DNA of 64,000 nucleotides from Dactylonectria macrodidyma (taxonomy: Eukaryota; Ascomycota; Sordariomycetes; Hypocreales; Nectriaceae), in the NCBI GenBank assembly GCA_020744425.1, contig JAGMUV010000014.1, positions 1,488,001 to 1,552,000 on the forward strand. Reading direction: 5' to 3'. Shown piece by piece: positions 13,259 through 23,927 of this stretch (positions within the stretch are counted from its first letter, which is position 1; the number at the start of each line of letters is the position of its first letter). The notes beneath the pieces were generated by a model. The model did not search any database. It was not told the origin of the DNA and worked only from the letters and a program-made list of their open reading frames with translations. Made by a program: the position numbers and the translations under genes.

Positions 13259-13868
13259 GTCAATTTCCGGGAAGAGTGCATGCAATGGCGTGGGTTTCCC
13301 TGCTAGTCACTCATGTTCGGATGTCAACGTGATTGTTTTGCTGCGACTAAACTGCTACCGTTCTGGACCTCCACGACTGAATAAAGTATGAACAGATAAT
13401 TAACTCACATACCCAAACTGGCTTCCCTTATTGCAAACTCTGCATTCTGCACCGTGACTTTAGAGAAATAGCAACGTGAAGACCGGAGTGTCCAGTATCA
13501 GAGTGGCCTAGACTGCTCCCACCACCACCTTCTTCAACCCTTGCCCCAGCTTGTCATCCCTACAGCCACACGTTCTCGATGCGAGGAGTCACTTCTCAAT
13601 GAGTGAGCCTCCGTTATTTCTGAGTGAGTAGATAATTCTGATCGATCGCAATGAATCCATAGGTTAAAGCGCTAAACGGGGCTCCGAAAAAATTGATGAT
13701 GCATTTCGTCAACGCGAATCGAGAACACGACGTGGCATAAAAGACGAAACGTTGCGAAGCTGTTTCGACACTTGAGTTTAGTCGCTTACGAAAAAGGAAA
13801 TATCACACCCTACTCCTACTCTTTGGAGTGTTGCTTCATATTCCTCATGTCCCAACTTCTCACTACGG
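13259..13868. other. Convergent intergenic gap
   Basis: 610 bp between the C2H2 regulator and the dioxygenase. No ORF of note, no RNA gene, and no GTGGGG hexamer seen. Confidence 0.6.
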
Positions 13869-15643
13869 TCAAGTCGAATGGCCGTTGGTATAGGCGGCGA
13901 TCTCTGCAGCTAATGGAGCTCCTTCTAGCAGATTGACTGAATGGTAGTAATCTGCTGCCTTCTTGGCCTTCGCTTTGTCTTCAGCCACTCGGGCCAGGAG
14001 AGACTTGGTGAGGGGATGCGCCGAGAAGCGGTCTGGCAGTTTGTCCCACACCTTGGGGTCTGTGCCCTGGTTATGGAAGACACCACAAAGGTTCCGCGCG
14101 TATTCGGTGAAGAGAAACGTGCGGGATGACTCAACCATGATAGTCATTTGATCTATTTTAGTGTCAGCGTGAAAGACTAAAATTGGTGATGAAATGGGGG
14201 GCTTACTTTCGAGAATCCTGCGCGGCTCATTGACCTGAATCGCGGACTCAAAGATGTACTCTTCGCCAAAACCTCCATGAGGTGTATGACCACCTTCATA
14301 GCTACATCCACCTGGCTGGAAGTCATTGGACCGACCGAGGCCGTTTCCGTAGATGCAGGCCAGCAGCTCAGTTGCACTATTGCGGTGGTAGTACGGAGGG
14401 CGGAGCGTGTTGGACGCTACATCCCAGCGAGGGCCGAACCAGAGATAGTCGGCCAGCGGGCGCTCAGGATCGACGGACCTGGCCGTTAACACCGTGTTGA
14501 TGCTTGGGTCCGTGTGGTCTACAGAGACGGTGCTTTGTGCTACAAACTTGGTGAGGTCGTACTGGTCACAGTCGAGTTGAGTCAGTGGGCATTCTAACAG
14601 TTGAGCCGTCTTGAGGAACTGTACTCACCTTGTATGGGACACAGTTGCCATGCCACGCCACCACGTCGAACGGACTGTGGTCTTGATCAATGGCCACATA
14701 CTTTCCGTTGTTCTTCACGACAATCTTGAAGTGTTTGTGCAGATCATCATCGATGTGAGCGACCGGGTACAAGAAGTCGCGAGGATTGGCGAGGCCGTGG
14801 CCGCCGATTGGCCCGAGGTCCGGCAGCTCCCACGTCGATCCCCAAATCTCGGCGACGTGGCCGCGAGCGACGGGTGTATTCTGGGGTAGAAAGATGCTGA
14901 ATCGGACGCCTCGGGGGATGACACATATCTCACCGGGCTGTACGAACAGCCGGCCCAACTCTGTCTGGACGTCGATGATGCCAAGCTGTGGCGTAATGAG
15001 AAAGTCTCCGTCGGCGTTGCAGTAGGCCTTTTGGTCCATGGAGGTATTGATCATGTAGACGTGGAGTGCGATGCCCTGGCTCAAGTTTGGATCGCCGCTG
15101 CCGCATAGCGTGTGCAGCCCGTCGGTGAAGTCGATCTTCTCATCCTCTTTGGGAAGCTGGAAGGGTGACCACTCAGCCTGTTGAGGCAATGATTCGACTG
15201 CTGGGTTTAGAGATAGAAAGCAGCTTTCAATGTGAGATTTCGTTTCTATCTTAGAGTAACCCACTTCCAACAGTGTCAGCTCATTGTTGACTGAAGCATA
15301 TTAGTGCTATCGCAGTTAAGAAGTACTTACGATGAGCGGCAGTAGGTCGGGCTCGATACATGTAGACACTCGAGTTGACGGCACGCGGCGCCGCAAAGGA
15401 CGAGTAGGTAATCCCTTCGGTATACAACCCTAGTCCACGATCATGAGGGTTATTCTGCGCGATGGGCAGAGTGCCGGGAATGACTTCAGACTGGTGGCGG
15501 TTACCGAAGCCGTGCTGATATTCGTAGGGATCATTTTCGCGGGTTGGTTTAGACCTCTGAAGGTCAGTGTAATGGAAGACGTGTTCAGGGTCAGTGGCAG
15601 GCTTCCGCTTGATGATGGATGGCATGGTGGGCTTCAAGGACAT
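13869..15643 (-). CDS. Homogentisate 1,2-dioxygenase family ring-cleavage enzyme
   Basis: Fe(II) cupin-fold extradiol-type dioxygenase, 537 aa (531 from a second Met at 15625). Exons on the minus strand: 15643-15331, 15290-14629, 14561-14207 and 14152-13869; total 1614 nt, in phase. The iron ligands expected for the family are in place: H384 in YYHRN, E390 six residues on, and H420 in TPHGG thirty residues further. The catalytic His aligned with human H292 is also present (H341 in VDHTDPS). The residue six before H420, a His in the true enzyme, is Glu414 here (SYE instead of SLH), and the flanking loop differs. No maleylacetoacetate isomerase or fumarylacetoacetase gene accompanies it. I infer a paralogue with a different dihydroxylated aromatic substrate. 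Family call firm; substrate unknown. Confidence 0.88.
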
Positions 15644-16068
15644 GTAAAGTGAAGGAACTAGTCGATTGTGTGTTTATTGGTGAATAGGTTTGTACAACAA
15701 ACTAAGGAGTTTCTATTCTAGCGTAGACGTCGTTCACTTATATAACAACGCAGTTCTTACGGACACAACCTACTTGGTTCATAATACAATAACATTATGA
15801 CCTGGTCAAGTGGGACCAGCGTCCCGTACAATGGATGTTGATGTGTTGAGGTGTGGGGAGTGGGACTCACACCGACCCCACATGGGATGTGGATGGTGTC
15901 GTGGGCCGGGAAGAGATGATGGGGATTAGAGCACACTATTCAAGCACCTCGTGTAATTAATTTGGTGAGGTGCTAATCGTATGAAGATCTGAAGTCTGTC
16001 AACGTTCATAAAGCACTAGCAAGGGAGTAGCGAGGCACAAAGACATCTCCAACTCAAATCATCTCGCA
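15644..16068. promoter_or_regulatory. Divergent promoter, dioxygenase/cycloisomerase, inverted GTGGGG pair
   Basis: 425 bp. GTGGGG at 15853-15858 and CCCCAC at 15876-15881 form an inverted pair separated by 17 bp, with the right half extended to CCCCACATGG as in other cluster promoters. Confidence 0.65.
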
Positions 16069-17615
16069 ATGCCTTCACTGCCATATTCTGGGATTCTTCT
16101 CAGATCTTTCGGTCGGTCACCTCGCGCAAGGCTTGGCCAATTTGCCCAGGTAACTGGCGCAGTAGGTTCAGTAAGACAGCAGTACCGATCCATTGGCTCA
16201 ATCAGCGCGTACGACTCCATCATCTTCCGCAACCTCTTTGGTACGGACGAGGTCCGCAATGTGAGTATCCTTCATCCTCCCTCGCCCATTGCATCGATCA
16301 ACCAACCGTGCTGATGACGTCTCAGATATTCAGCGATGAAGCGTATATACGGCGTTGCGTTGAGGTAGAAACTGCCCTGGCACGAGCTCAAGCGCATTGC
16401 GACGTCATACCCGCCAGTGCGGGCGCGGCCATCACGTCAAAGGCAGATGCCACAGCTCTCGACCTGGACCGACTGCGAACTGAGACAGATATCGTTGGCT
16501 ATCCAATCTTGCCTTTGGTGCGACAGCTCAACGACATGTGCGGACCGGCTGGCAAGTTCCTTCACTGGGGCGCTACGACGCAGGACATTATGGACACGGC
16601 CACCGTGCTGCAGATCAAGGCGGGCTTGGACATGGTTGATGCGAAGTTGTCGGGCGTCGTTCTGGCCTTAGAGCGTCTTGCACGGAAGTATCGCGACACT
16701 CCAATGGCAGGCCGAACCCACCTTCAGCACGCGTTGCCAGTCACATTCGGCTACAAGTGCGCCGTCTGGCTGTCCGGGCTGTATCGACACCGCGAGCGCC
16801 TCCGGGAATTACGGCCCCGGGCTCTCATGGTCCAGTATGCTGGAGCAGCCGGCACGCTTGCGTCTCTCGGCTCTGGTGACGACGGCGTCCGTGTCCGGAA
16901 ACAACTAGCCGTTGAACTTGGTCTCGCCGATGCCCCCGTCACCTGGCATGTCGCTCGGGACGGTATAGCAGAGGCGGTGTCATTCCTGGCCCTTGTCGGC
17001 GGCTCGCTCGGCAAGATTGCCCTGGACCTCATTCTCATGTCCTCTAATGAGCTGGGTGAGGTATCCGAGCCATTCGTCCCTCACCGCGGCGCTTCGTCGA
17101 CAATGCCGCAGAAGCGGAATCCCATCTCCAGCGAAGTCATCCTGGCCGCCTCCAAAGCCCTGCGATCCAACGCTGGCCTGGCCCTCGACGCCATGGTGTC
17201 CGACTTTGAACGTGCCTCTGGTCCTTGGCACTTGGAGTGGATTGCGATTCCCGAGAGCTTCGTCATGGCCGTTGGTGCTCTTTCCCAGGCCGAGTTCACG
17301 TTGGCTGGATTGGAGGTGAACGAGGGCCGGATGGCTGAAAACCTGGCATCCACCAAGGGGCTCATTGTGGCCGAGGCCGTCATGATGAGGCTAGCTCATG
17401 ATATAGGGAGGCAAACCGCACACGATGTCGTTTATGAGGCTTGCCGGAAGACTATTGAGGGGACAGGTGACAAAACACTGCTCGATACACTACAAGAGGA
17501 TGCGAGAGTCACGGGAGCTATTTCCAAAGACGAGCTTGAGAGTCTGTGTGACCCTATCAACTACTTGGGTTTATCACAGCGCATGGTCGACGATGCTCTA
17601 GTATTGGGAACATAG
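16069..17615 (+). CDS. Fumarase-superfamily lyase, 3-carboxymuconate cycloisomerase (PcaB)-like
   Basis: 493 aa; exons 16069-16260 and 16326-17615. The fumarase/aspartase superfamily signature SSTMPQKRNPISSE lies at about residues 321-334, and the conserved segments GRTHLQHALPVTFG and WGATTQDIMDTA are present. The best-fitting branch is the 3-carboxy-cis,cis-muconate cycloisomerase/adenylosuccinate lyase-like group, which cyclises or eliminates dicarboxylates. The first 45 or so residues form an Arg/Ser-rich extension with almost no acidic residues that looks like a mitochondrial presequence. The classical fungal 3-carboxymuconate enzyme is a beta-propeller protein, so this is the bacterial-type fold used in a fungal cluster. 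The gene is divergent from the dioxygenase, whose product it may process. Superfamily certain, precise reaction not. Confidence 0.82.
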
Positions 17616-17875
17616 AAAACGGGTATCATCAATAACATTGCACATCATTTAAATTCATCTTTGATGACTACGCTAGATCAGTGCGACTAAAGGCCCTGCT
17701 AGATTTTACCCCTGCATCGGAATTTGAGAAAGAATCGTTATCCTTGCCCAACACTTTCAATGAAAAGGTATCTGAATGTGTGAGAATATGAAGGTATGAG
17801 TTTAAGGCCATTCATCGAGCCAGATACGAATGTGGTATTGATTTGCATTCAAATGAAACCCAGCTGCGAGACTGT

Positions 17876-19740
17876 CTACACTCTATATGGCTTGAAGTCA
17901 CTCGCAACCTCGAATGGAGCACCGGTCCTCTCAACAAGCTCATCCATGCTCACATCTTCAACCAATTCCTTGAGCACCAATCCTTCAGATGTGCAATCGA
18001 AGACGGCGATATCAGTAATGATTCTAGACACGCAACGTTTCCCCGTCAATGGGAACGTGCATTCTAGGTAGCAGAGTCAGAATGCGCTTGAACTGGAAAT
18101 AAACAATCCCGTATCGCACCTTTCATAATCTTGGGACGTCCCTTTTTGTCCACGTGCTCCTGTTCATCGGGTCAGAGTGAGGCAAACGCTATGTTTCAAC
18201 TACGAGTCAACTTGCCATGGTGATGACGACCTTGGTCTTTTCAGGGCTGGCCACCAAGTCCATGGCGCCACCAATACCCTTGACCTTACCGGGAAGCATA
18301 AAATTGGCTAGATCTATTGCTTTTTTAGTCCATAGAAGGCATGCACATCTTGAAGCCAGTCTCGCTTACCGCCGTACATGCTTACTTGCAGAGCGCCGAG
18401 CATGGTCAGGTTGATCTTCCCAGACCTAATCATGCCAAAGCTCTCATGACTTCCGAACGTTGACGCTCCCGTTTTCAGTGTCACAGTCTCTTTTCCAGGG
18501 TTGATGAGATCAGGGTCCTCCTCTCCAGGTCTTGGGTAACGTCCCATCCCCAAGATGCCGTTCTCTGATTGCAGGATAACCTCCATATCATCCGGGACAA
18601 GTGACGGGGTTGCCAATGGAATTCCGATCCCGAGATTAACATACATACCATCCTGAAGTTCTTTGGCAGCTCTCTTGACGATTCTCTCTCGACTGAGTGA
18701 TGAGGCCGTGTCTGCGTCAACATTAGCTTACGAACGACGAACGAGTGAGGGATGCGGGAACATGCGTATACCTTTTATGACGTCCTCGGGGCTTTTTTCA
18801 AAGATTAGTCGTTCGATCTTCTTAGGCTCTGTGCTCTGGATTACAACGTCGACGTAGACGCCCTGGATGTGAATATTCTCCGGATCCAATTGGCCAACTT
18901 CAACAATTTCGTCGGCCTCGACAATGGTGAGCTTGGCGTTTTTTGCCATGACTTCGTTGAAGTTGTTTTGAGCTTTTCTGAAGGTACAATTGCCCAATCT
19001 GTCGGCCTTATGCACCTTGACAAGGGCAACATCGCCAAAGATCGATTCCTCCATCACGTAGTTCTTACCGTTGAAGGCCCGGGCTTCCTTAGGCTTCGAC
19101 ATGATGGCTATCGTCCCGTCGGCATTATACTTGACTGGTAGCTCTCCGCTTTGTACTTAAGGGTCCCAATAATTAGCGGGTTTTCTGTAGGAACCAAGGT
19201 GGCCACAAACTGATTGTGCCATAGGCAGCCGGGGTGTAGAATGCTGGTACACCCGCCGCACCGGCGGCGCACTTCTCTGCTATTGTTCCTTGTGGAATAA
19301 GCTCCAAGCTGAGATCTCCAGTGAGATACATCTGTTCAAATACTTTGTTTTCTCCGATGTAGGACGCGATCATCTTGCCAATTTGCCGCGTGTCCAGCAA
19401 TTGACCTATCCCAAACTTCGTCAGCATTGCATCTCGAGGGTAGCCAGTATTGAGAGTGGATTCTACCTAGTCCGACGCCAGGCATGCCGGCATTGTTTGA
19501 GACAACCGTGAGGTTGGTCAAGTCCTTTCGCGCCGCCACGGCATTGATGAGGGTGTTGGGTACCCCAGAGAATCCAAACCCACCCACCAAAACGGTTGAG
19601 TCACTTTTGAACCCTTGGAGAGCATCGACTGCTGATGGGCGAATTTTGTTGATTTTCTGGCGTACAGCCGAGGAAGAAAAGTAGCGACTGGGCTGAACCC
19701 GGCGAAGCAAAACATGCTGCGCTCGTACAAAGGGCATCAT
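17876..19740 (-). CDS. Succinyl-CoA:3-oxoacid CoA-transferase (class I)
   Basis: 504 aa; transfers CoA from succinyl-CoA to a 3-oxoacid (acetoacetate or 3-oxoadipate). Exons on the minus strand: 19740-19467, 19405-19211, 19155-18772, 18711-18370, 18307-18216, 18159-18120 and 18063-17876; total 1515 nt, in phase. The N-terminus ([23 protein letters not shown]) is a typical mitochondrial presequence. The alpha-subunit part has [10 protein letters not shown]; the beta part has the catalytic Glu334 in QSENGILG. The C-terminus contains [18 protein letters not shown]. The intron 18160-18215 uses a GC donor (GCAAGT) instead of GT, the only choice that keeps VVITM-EHVDKKG in frame. Divergent from the class III CoA-transferase. 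In cluster context it may activate 3-oxoadipate, but a plain ketone-body SCOT cannot be excluded. Confidence 0.9.
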
Positions 19741-20096
19741 GGTTCCAGCAACGCGCCTCGGGATCTCCGAAGGCCAATTGAGAAATAATAGACGATGATC
19801 CTGAAAGCCTCCAAGACCACAGGCTGTTCCTTTTACGCAATCAGTGACTCAATTTTTCGTTCTCGATAGCAAGCGGGATTTTCAGATCTCCTCCGATCCA
19901 TCGGATGGTTACGTCCCACATCCTTACTCGAGGAGTCGTGGGGAAGCGAAAGCCCCACATGGAACACCCTCTCCATCTCGGATACGAGAGTAACGCTCGA
20001 TTAATTGGCCGGAAAGAACAAAAATACTACTAAAGCTAGCCAGGTGATCTCGTTACTGTGAATCACACACAGCCTGCGAAATACTACGCCGAAATA
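19741..20096. promoter_or_regulatory. Divergent promoter, two CoA-transferases, tight inverted GTGGGG pair
   Basis: 356 bp. GTGGGG at 19938-19943 and CCCCAC at 19953-19958, only 9 bp apart and inverted, with the right half again extended to CCCCACATGG. This is the shortest spacing in the cluster. Confidence 0.65.
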
Positions 20097-21771
20097 ATGC
20101 TCAAACGCACGACGTTGTCTCCGTTTCGACGGACCAGCTTCTACAGAGGCAACGCTTCCTTGGCGGGACGCAAGTTGCCTCTCGCAGGGATCCGAGTTCT
20201 CGACATGTCTAGGGTTCTGGCTGGGGTAAGTCTCTGGCATGTGTTTGCCCTCGTGACGGGACGACAGGAAGTTGACCGCAGGGCAGCCTTACGCAGCTCA
20301 GATTCTTGGTGATCTTGGGTAAGATAGACGGTGTCAGTCAGATGAAATGGGGTGTCTAACTAGAAATCAGGGCCGAAGTGATCAAGATTGAACACCCGAC
20401 ACGTGGAGATGACACCCGAGCCTGGGGTCCGCCGTTTGCGCCCTACACCGATGGCCGAAGTGGTCCAGGCGAAAGTGCCTACTACCTGTCAGTATGGAAA
20501 CCCTCCGAAACACTGTTCATGAATTTGTGACACTAATGCGCTTCTCATATAGGTGAATAGGAACAAGAAGTCGATTGGGCTCTCATTCAAAGAGAAGCAA
20601 GGATCAGAAATTATCACCAGGCTGGCAGCCAAGGCCGACGTCATTGTGGAAAACTATCTACCTGGAACCTTGAAGAAATACGGACTGGACTACGAAAGCC
20701 TTGCAAAAATCAACCCCAAGCTCATTTATGCAAGCGTAACTGGATACGGTCAGACGGGTCCATATAGCTCCCGTGCAGGTTTCGATGTCATGGTTGAGGC
20801 GTAAGTCATCTGTGCAGGTTCGAAGAAGGTACAAGTTACTAAGCAGAAATGCAGAGAAATGGGCTTGATGCACATTACGGGCCCTCGAGATGGACCACCA
20901 GTCAAGGTCGGTGTAGCAGTAACCGATCTAACAACTGGCATGTACACCGTCAACAGCATCCTGGCTGCAATTATAGAGCGGAGCCAATCCGGCAAAGGCC
21001 AGCAGCTTGATGTTTGCTTAAGCGACTGCCAGGTTGCTACCCTTTCCAACATGGCACAGTCAGTCTTGGTCACGAATGAAAGAGACGGAGGACGATATGG
21101 TACTTCTCATCGTAAGTCCTGTGACATGTCGCACACATTACGAGTCGACATTTGCGTCTCACCACGAAGATCATCTACTAATTATAATTACGGAATCTAG
21201 CATCGGTAGTACCGTATCGAGCATTCCGTACTGCTGATGGCGATATTCTCATTGGAGGCGCCAATGACCGACTGTTTGGTGTCTTGTGCAATTGCCTTGA
21301 CAAGCCCCAGTGGGCGACCGATGAGCGGTTCTCGACCAATGCCTTGCGCGTAACGAATCGCAATGTCCTAGAGCCTTGGATAGAAGAAATCACAATGTCC
21401 AAGACAACTCAAGAATGGTTGGACATATTTGACGGTACCGGTCTGCCGTATGCCAAGGTCAATGATTTGATGGACACGTTGAATCATGAACATGGTAAGT
21501 GAAATATGCCACCACAGTACTATATCATGTAAACTGATCCTTCATCTCACCCAAACTAGTCTTGGCAAGAGGAATGGTCAAAGAGATTCAACACCCCGCC
21601 TGTGGGCCGTTGAAGGTTCTCAACAGCCCCGTAAAGTATTCCGGGACCCAGCCGTCGATTCGGAAGCCGCCACCTCTACTTGGTGAGCACACTGACGAGG
21701 TTTTGGATACGGTCCTGGGCCTCAGTGCGGCGCAAATAAAGAAGTTGAAGGATGACAAGGTAGTGGCGTAA
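20097..21771 (+). CDS. Class III (CaiB/BaiF) CoA-transferase, SUGCT-like
   Basis: 430 aa. Exons: 20097-20225, 20287-20318, 20371-20491, 20553-20800, 20855-21111, 21201-21494 and 21560-21771; total 1293 nt, in phase. Class III transferases move CoA between dicarboxylates through an aspartyl-CoA thioester. The predicted catalytic Asp is D172 in GFDVMVEAEMGLM, followed by the family motif HITGPRDGPP. The N-terminus has [25 protein letters not shown], diagnostic of the family. The first 25 residues (MLKRTTLSPFRRTSFYRGN) look like a mitochondrial presequence, matching its divergent partner. The nearest described relatives by architecture are succinyl-CoA:glutarate/hydroxymethylglutarate CoA-transferases; the donor and acceptor here are unknown. 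Confidence 0.9.
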
Positions 21772-22253
21772 CACCAGACATTGGGCGCTTAGCATAAACT
21801 GTGCCTAGAAGTTGTACGGTCTCAGGGTCGGGACTTAGAGTTTCAAGACTTCAATGTTAACTATTCTATTCATATTGAGATTTTTATATAGCTCTCAATA
21901 TGATATTATTTCCAATAATTGGTGGCGATTTTTAGTTGCCCAAGAAGACGAGCGAAACGGGTTTGCTCCCAACTACAGTGTACAAACGAATGCAAGTACA
22001 TCATGAATGGCCCAACCAATATGCCAAACATTGTTTGAAACTGCCAGCTACGTGCATCTAAGCAAATTAGCGTGGACAGATTGCCAAATTTGACAGCTCC
22101 TTTTTGTTTGATATCGCCTACAGATGGCAGTGTGCTTTTCATCGCAACCGTTCAACCATTGAGTCTCGGAGGCTCAGGTGGGCAGAAAGCTTTATTGAAA
22201 TCCAACTCTAGCATCTGATGTTCTGCAGGTAATTCTATCTGTCTTAAATTGAT
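21772..22253. other. Convergent intergenic gap
   Basis: 482 bp between the class III CoA-transferase and thiolase 2. AT-rich, no supported gene, no GTGGGG hexamer. Confidence 0.6.
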
Positions 22254-23640
22254 TTATTCACGAGCAAATGCTGCTGCTACGCCGATGCCAGTGCTATGGG
22301 AAGTTAGCAGGTACATTCTCACTTGTTACCGGGGTTTGTCACATACCTTGCACACATGCTGATGACTCCAATCTCTTGGTCTCGTCTCGCTAGTTCAGCG
22401 AGTATCGTGGCCAATTGTCGCGCTCCTGTGGCTCCAGTCGGATGTCCAAGTGCAATAGCTCCACCATTCGGGTTGACCTTGTCCATGTCCAGACCAAGTC
22501 CGCTAATACATGCCAGAGTCTGACTAGCAAACGCCTCGTTCAGTTCAAAAACATCAACATCAGCTTGACTAATGCCAGCATGTTTGTACAACATTGGTAT
22601 CGCGTAGAGGGGCCCCATACCCATCTCATCGGGCTCACATCCAGCCACTTGAGTTCCCAGGAACCGCCCAATCGGCTTGAGCCCACGGGCTTCGGCCCAT
22701 GATCTGCGAGCAAGAATGACGGCCGAGGCTCCATCAGATATCTGGGACCTGCAGAAGGTTAACAGAGGGCAGAACCATGAAGTAAAAGCGCTTACGAGTT
22801 TCCAGCTGTGCTACCACCATTGTCAATGAAAGCTGGCTTGAGTTTGGCCAGTTTCTCTAGCGTAACGTTGGGCCGGATCGTGTCATCGACTTCCACACGA
22901 ACTCGGGTCTGTTCTCCAGTCTCGCTATTAGCCGTGACAACTTCAATTGGTACAATTTCCGAGTCAAATCTCCCTGTCGATTGCGCATGGAACGCCCGCG
23001 TGTGGCTGGTCAACGCAAATTCGTCTTGCATGCGTCGGCTAATCCCATAACGAGTTGCCACGTTTTCTGACGTGATTCCCATGGGCATCAAGCAATCAGC
23101 AGCCGATTGAACGCCAGTGTTTCTCAATGTTGGTCCCACATCGGCAGGAACACCACGGGTTTGATAGTTTTTGGACATGCTTTCGACGCCGCCTGCCATA
23201 GCCACGTTGATTTGACCAGCATTGATGCAGTTTGCCAAATGAGTGATGGCTTGTAGACTACTTGAACACTGACGATTGACAGTGTGGAAGGTCGTGGTTA
23301 CCGGGAAGCCTGCATGGAGAAGAGCCATTCTACCCGTCTTGGCAAAGCCAAGCTCGGCCAGCACGTTGCCAATCAGCACATCCTGGACGTCTTTTGGTTC
23401 GATATTGGCTCTTTTGGGAGCTTCTGCCATGACCTAAGTCTCTTGGATCAGGACTATGTCTACGTCAAGCATTCTGATCAAGAGAGTGCAATTACTTACC
23501 GGCGCCAGGATATCTTCAGGCCAAGCATCTTTAAAACCACCCTTGAACGAGCGTGTGATAGGACTGCGAACGGCCGACAAGATGACGACATCGTTGGGTG
23601 CTTTGCTCCTTAGAGCCCGAAGACCAGTGACTGTAGCCAT
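22254..23640 (-). CDS. Acetyl-CoA acyltransferase (second thiolase of the cluster)
   Basis: 406 aa. Exons on the minus strand: 23640-23500, 23433-22796, 22748-22347 and 22293-22254; total 1221 nt, in phase. Nucleophile Cys103 sits in NRQCSSSLQAI. NEAFASQ, GGAIALGHPTGATGARQ and the C-terminal catalytic Cys in SMCASTGIGVAAA complete the thiolase set. The N-terminus (MATVTGLRALRSKAPNDVV) lacks the PTS2-like motif of thiolase 1, and there is no PTS1, so the two thiolases probably sit in different compartments. It is divergent from the maleylacetate reductase-like gene. The cluster position suggests thiolysis of 3-oxoadipyl-CoA or a related product; direct evidence for that substrate is lacking. 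Confidence 0.9.
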
Positions 23641-23869
23641 TTCCGCGACACTTCTACCTCCAAGTCACCAAAATGATCAGCACCAAAGAAAACAGACTCA
23701 TTAGGTCTACTAGGAGAGAGTACAACGGCTATGTGGGGCCTCCTCTGATAACTCCAGAGTGAACAAACCCCACAGCCAAGACATGCCACCAAACCCCACA
23801 TTGCGGGACATGCGTCATCATTGTTGATGCTACCATATTCGACAGATGGAAGGGTACGAGCTACACATG

Positions 23870-23918
<49 letters not shown>

Positions 23919-23927
23919 GGCATCGCT
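23641..23927. promoter_or_regulatory. Divergent promoter, thiolase 2/dehydrogenase, three GTGGGG/CCCCAC sites
   Basis: 287 bp. GTGGGG at 23733-23738 faces CCCCAC at 23768-23773 and 23794-23799. A TCAA microsatellite occupies the leader side of the dehydrogenase gene. Confidence 0.65.
23871..23918. repeat. (TCAA)12 microsatellite in a 5' leader
   Basis: Twelve perfect TCAA units, 48 bp, ending 9 bp before the ATG at 23928. Copy number is likely variable and could change leader length. Confidence 0.95.
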
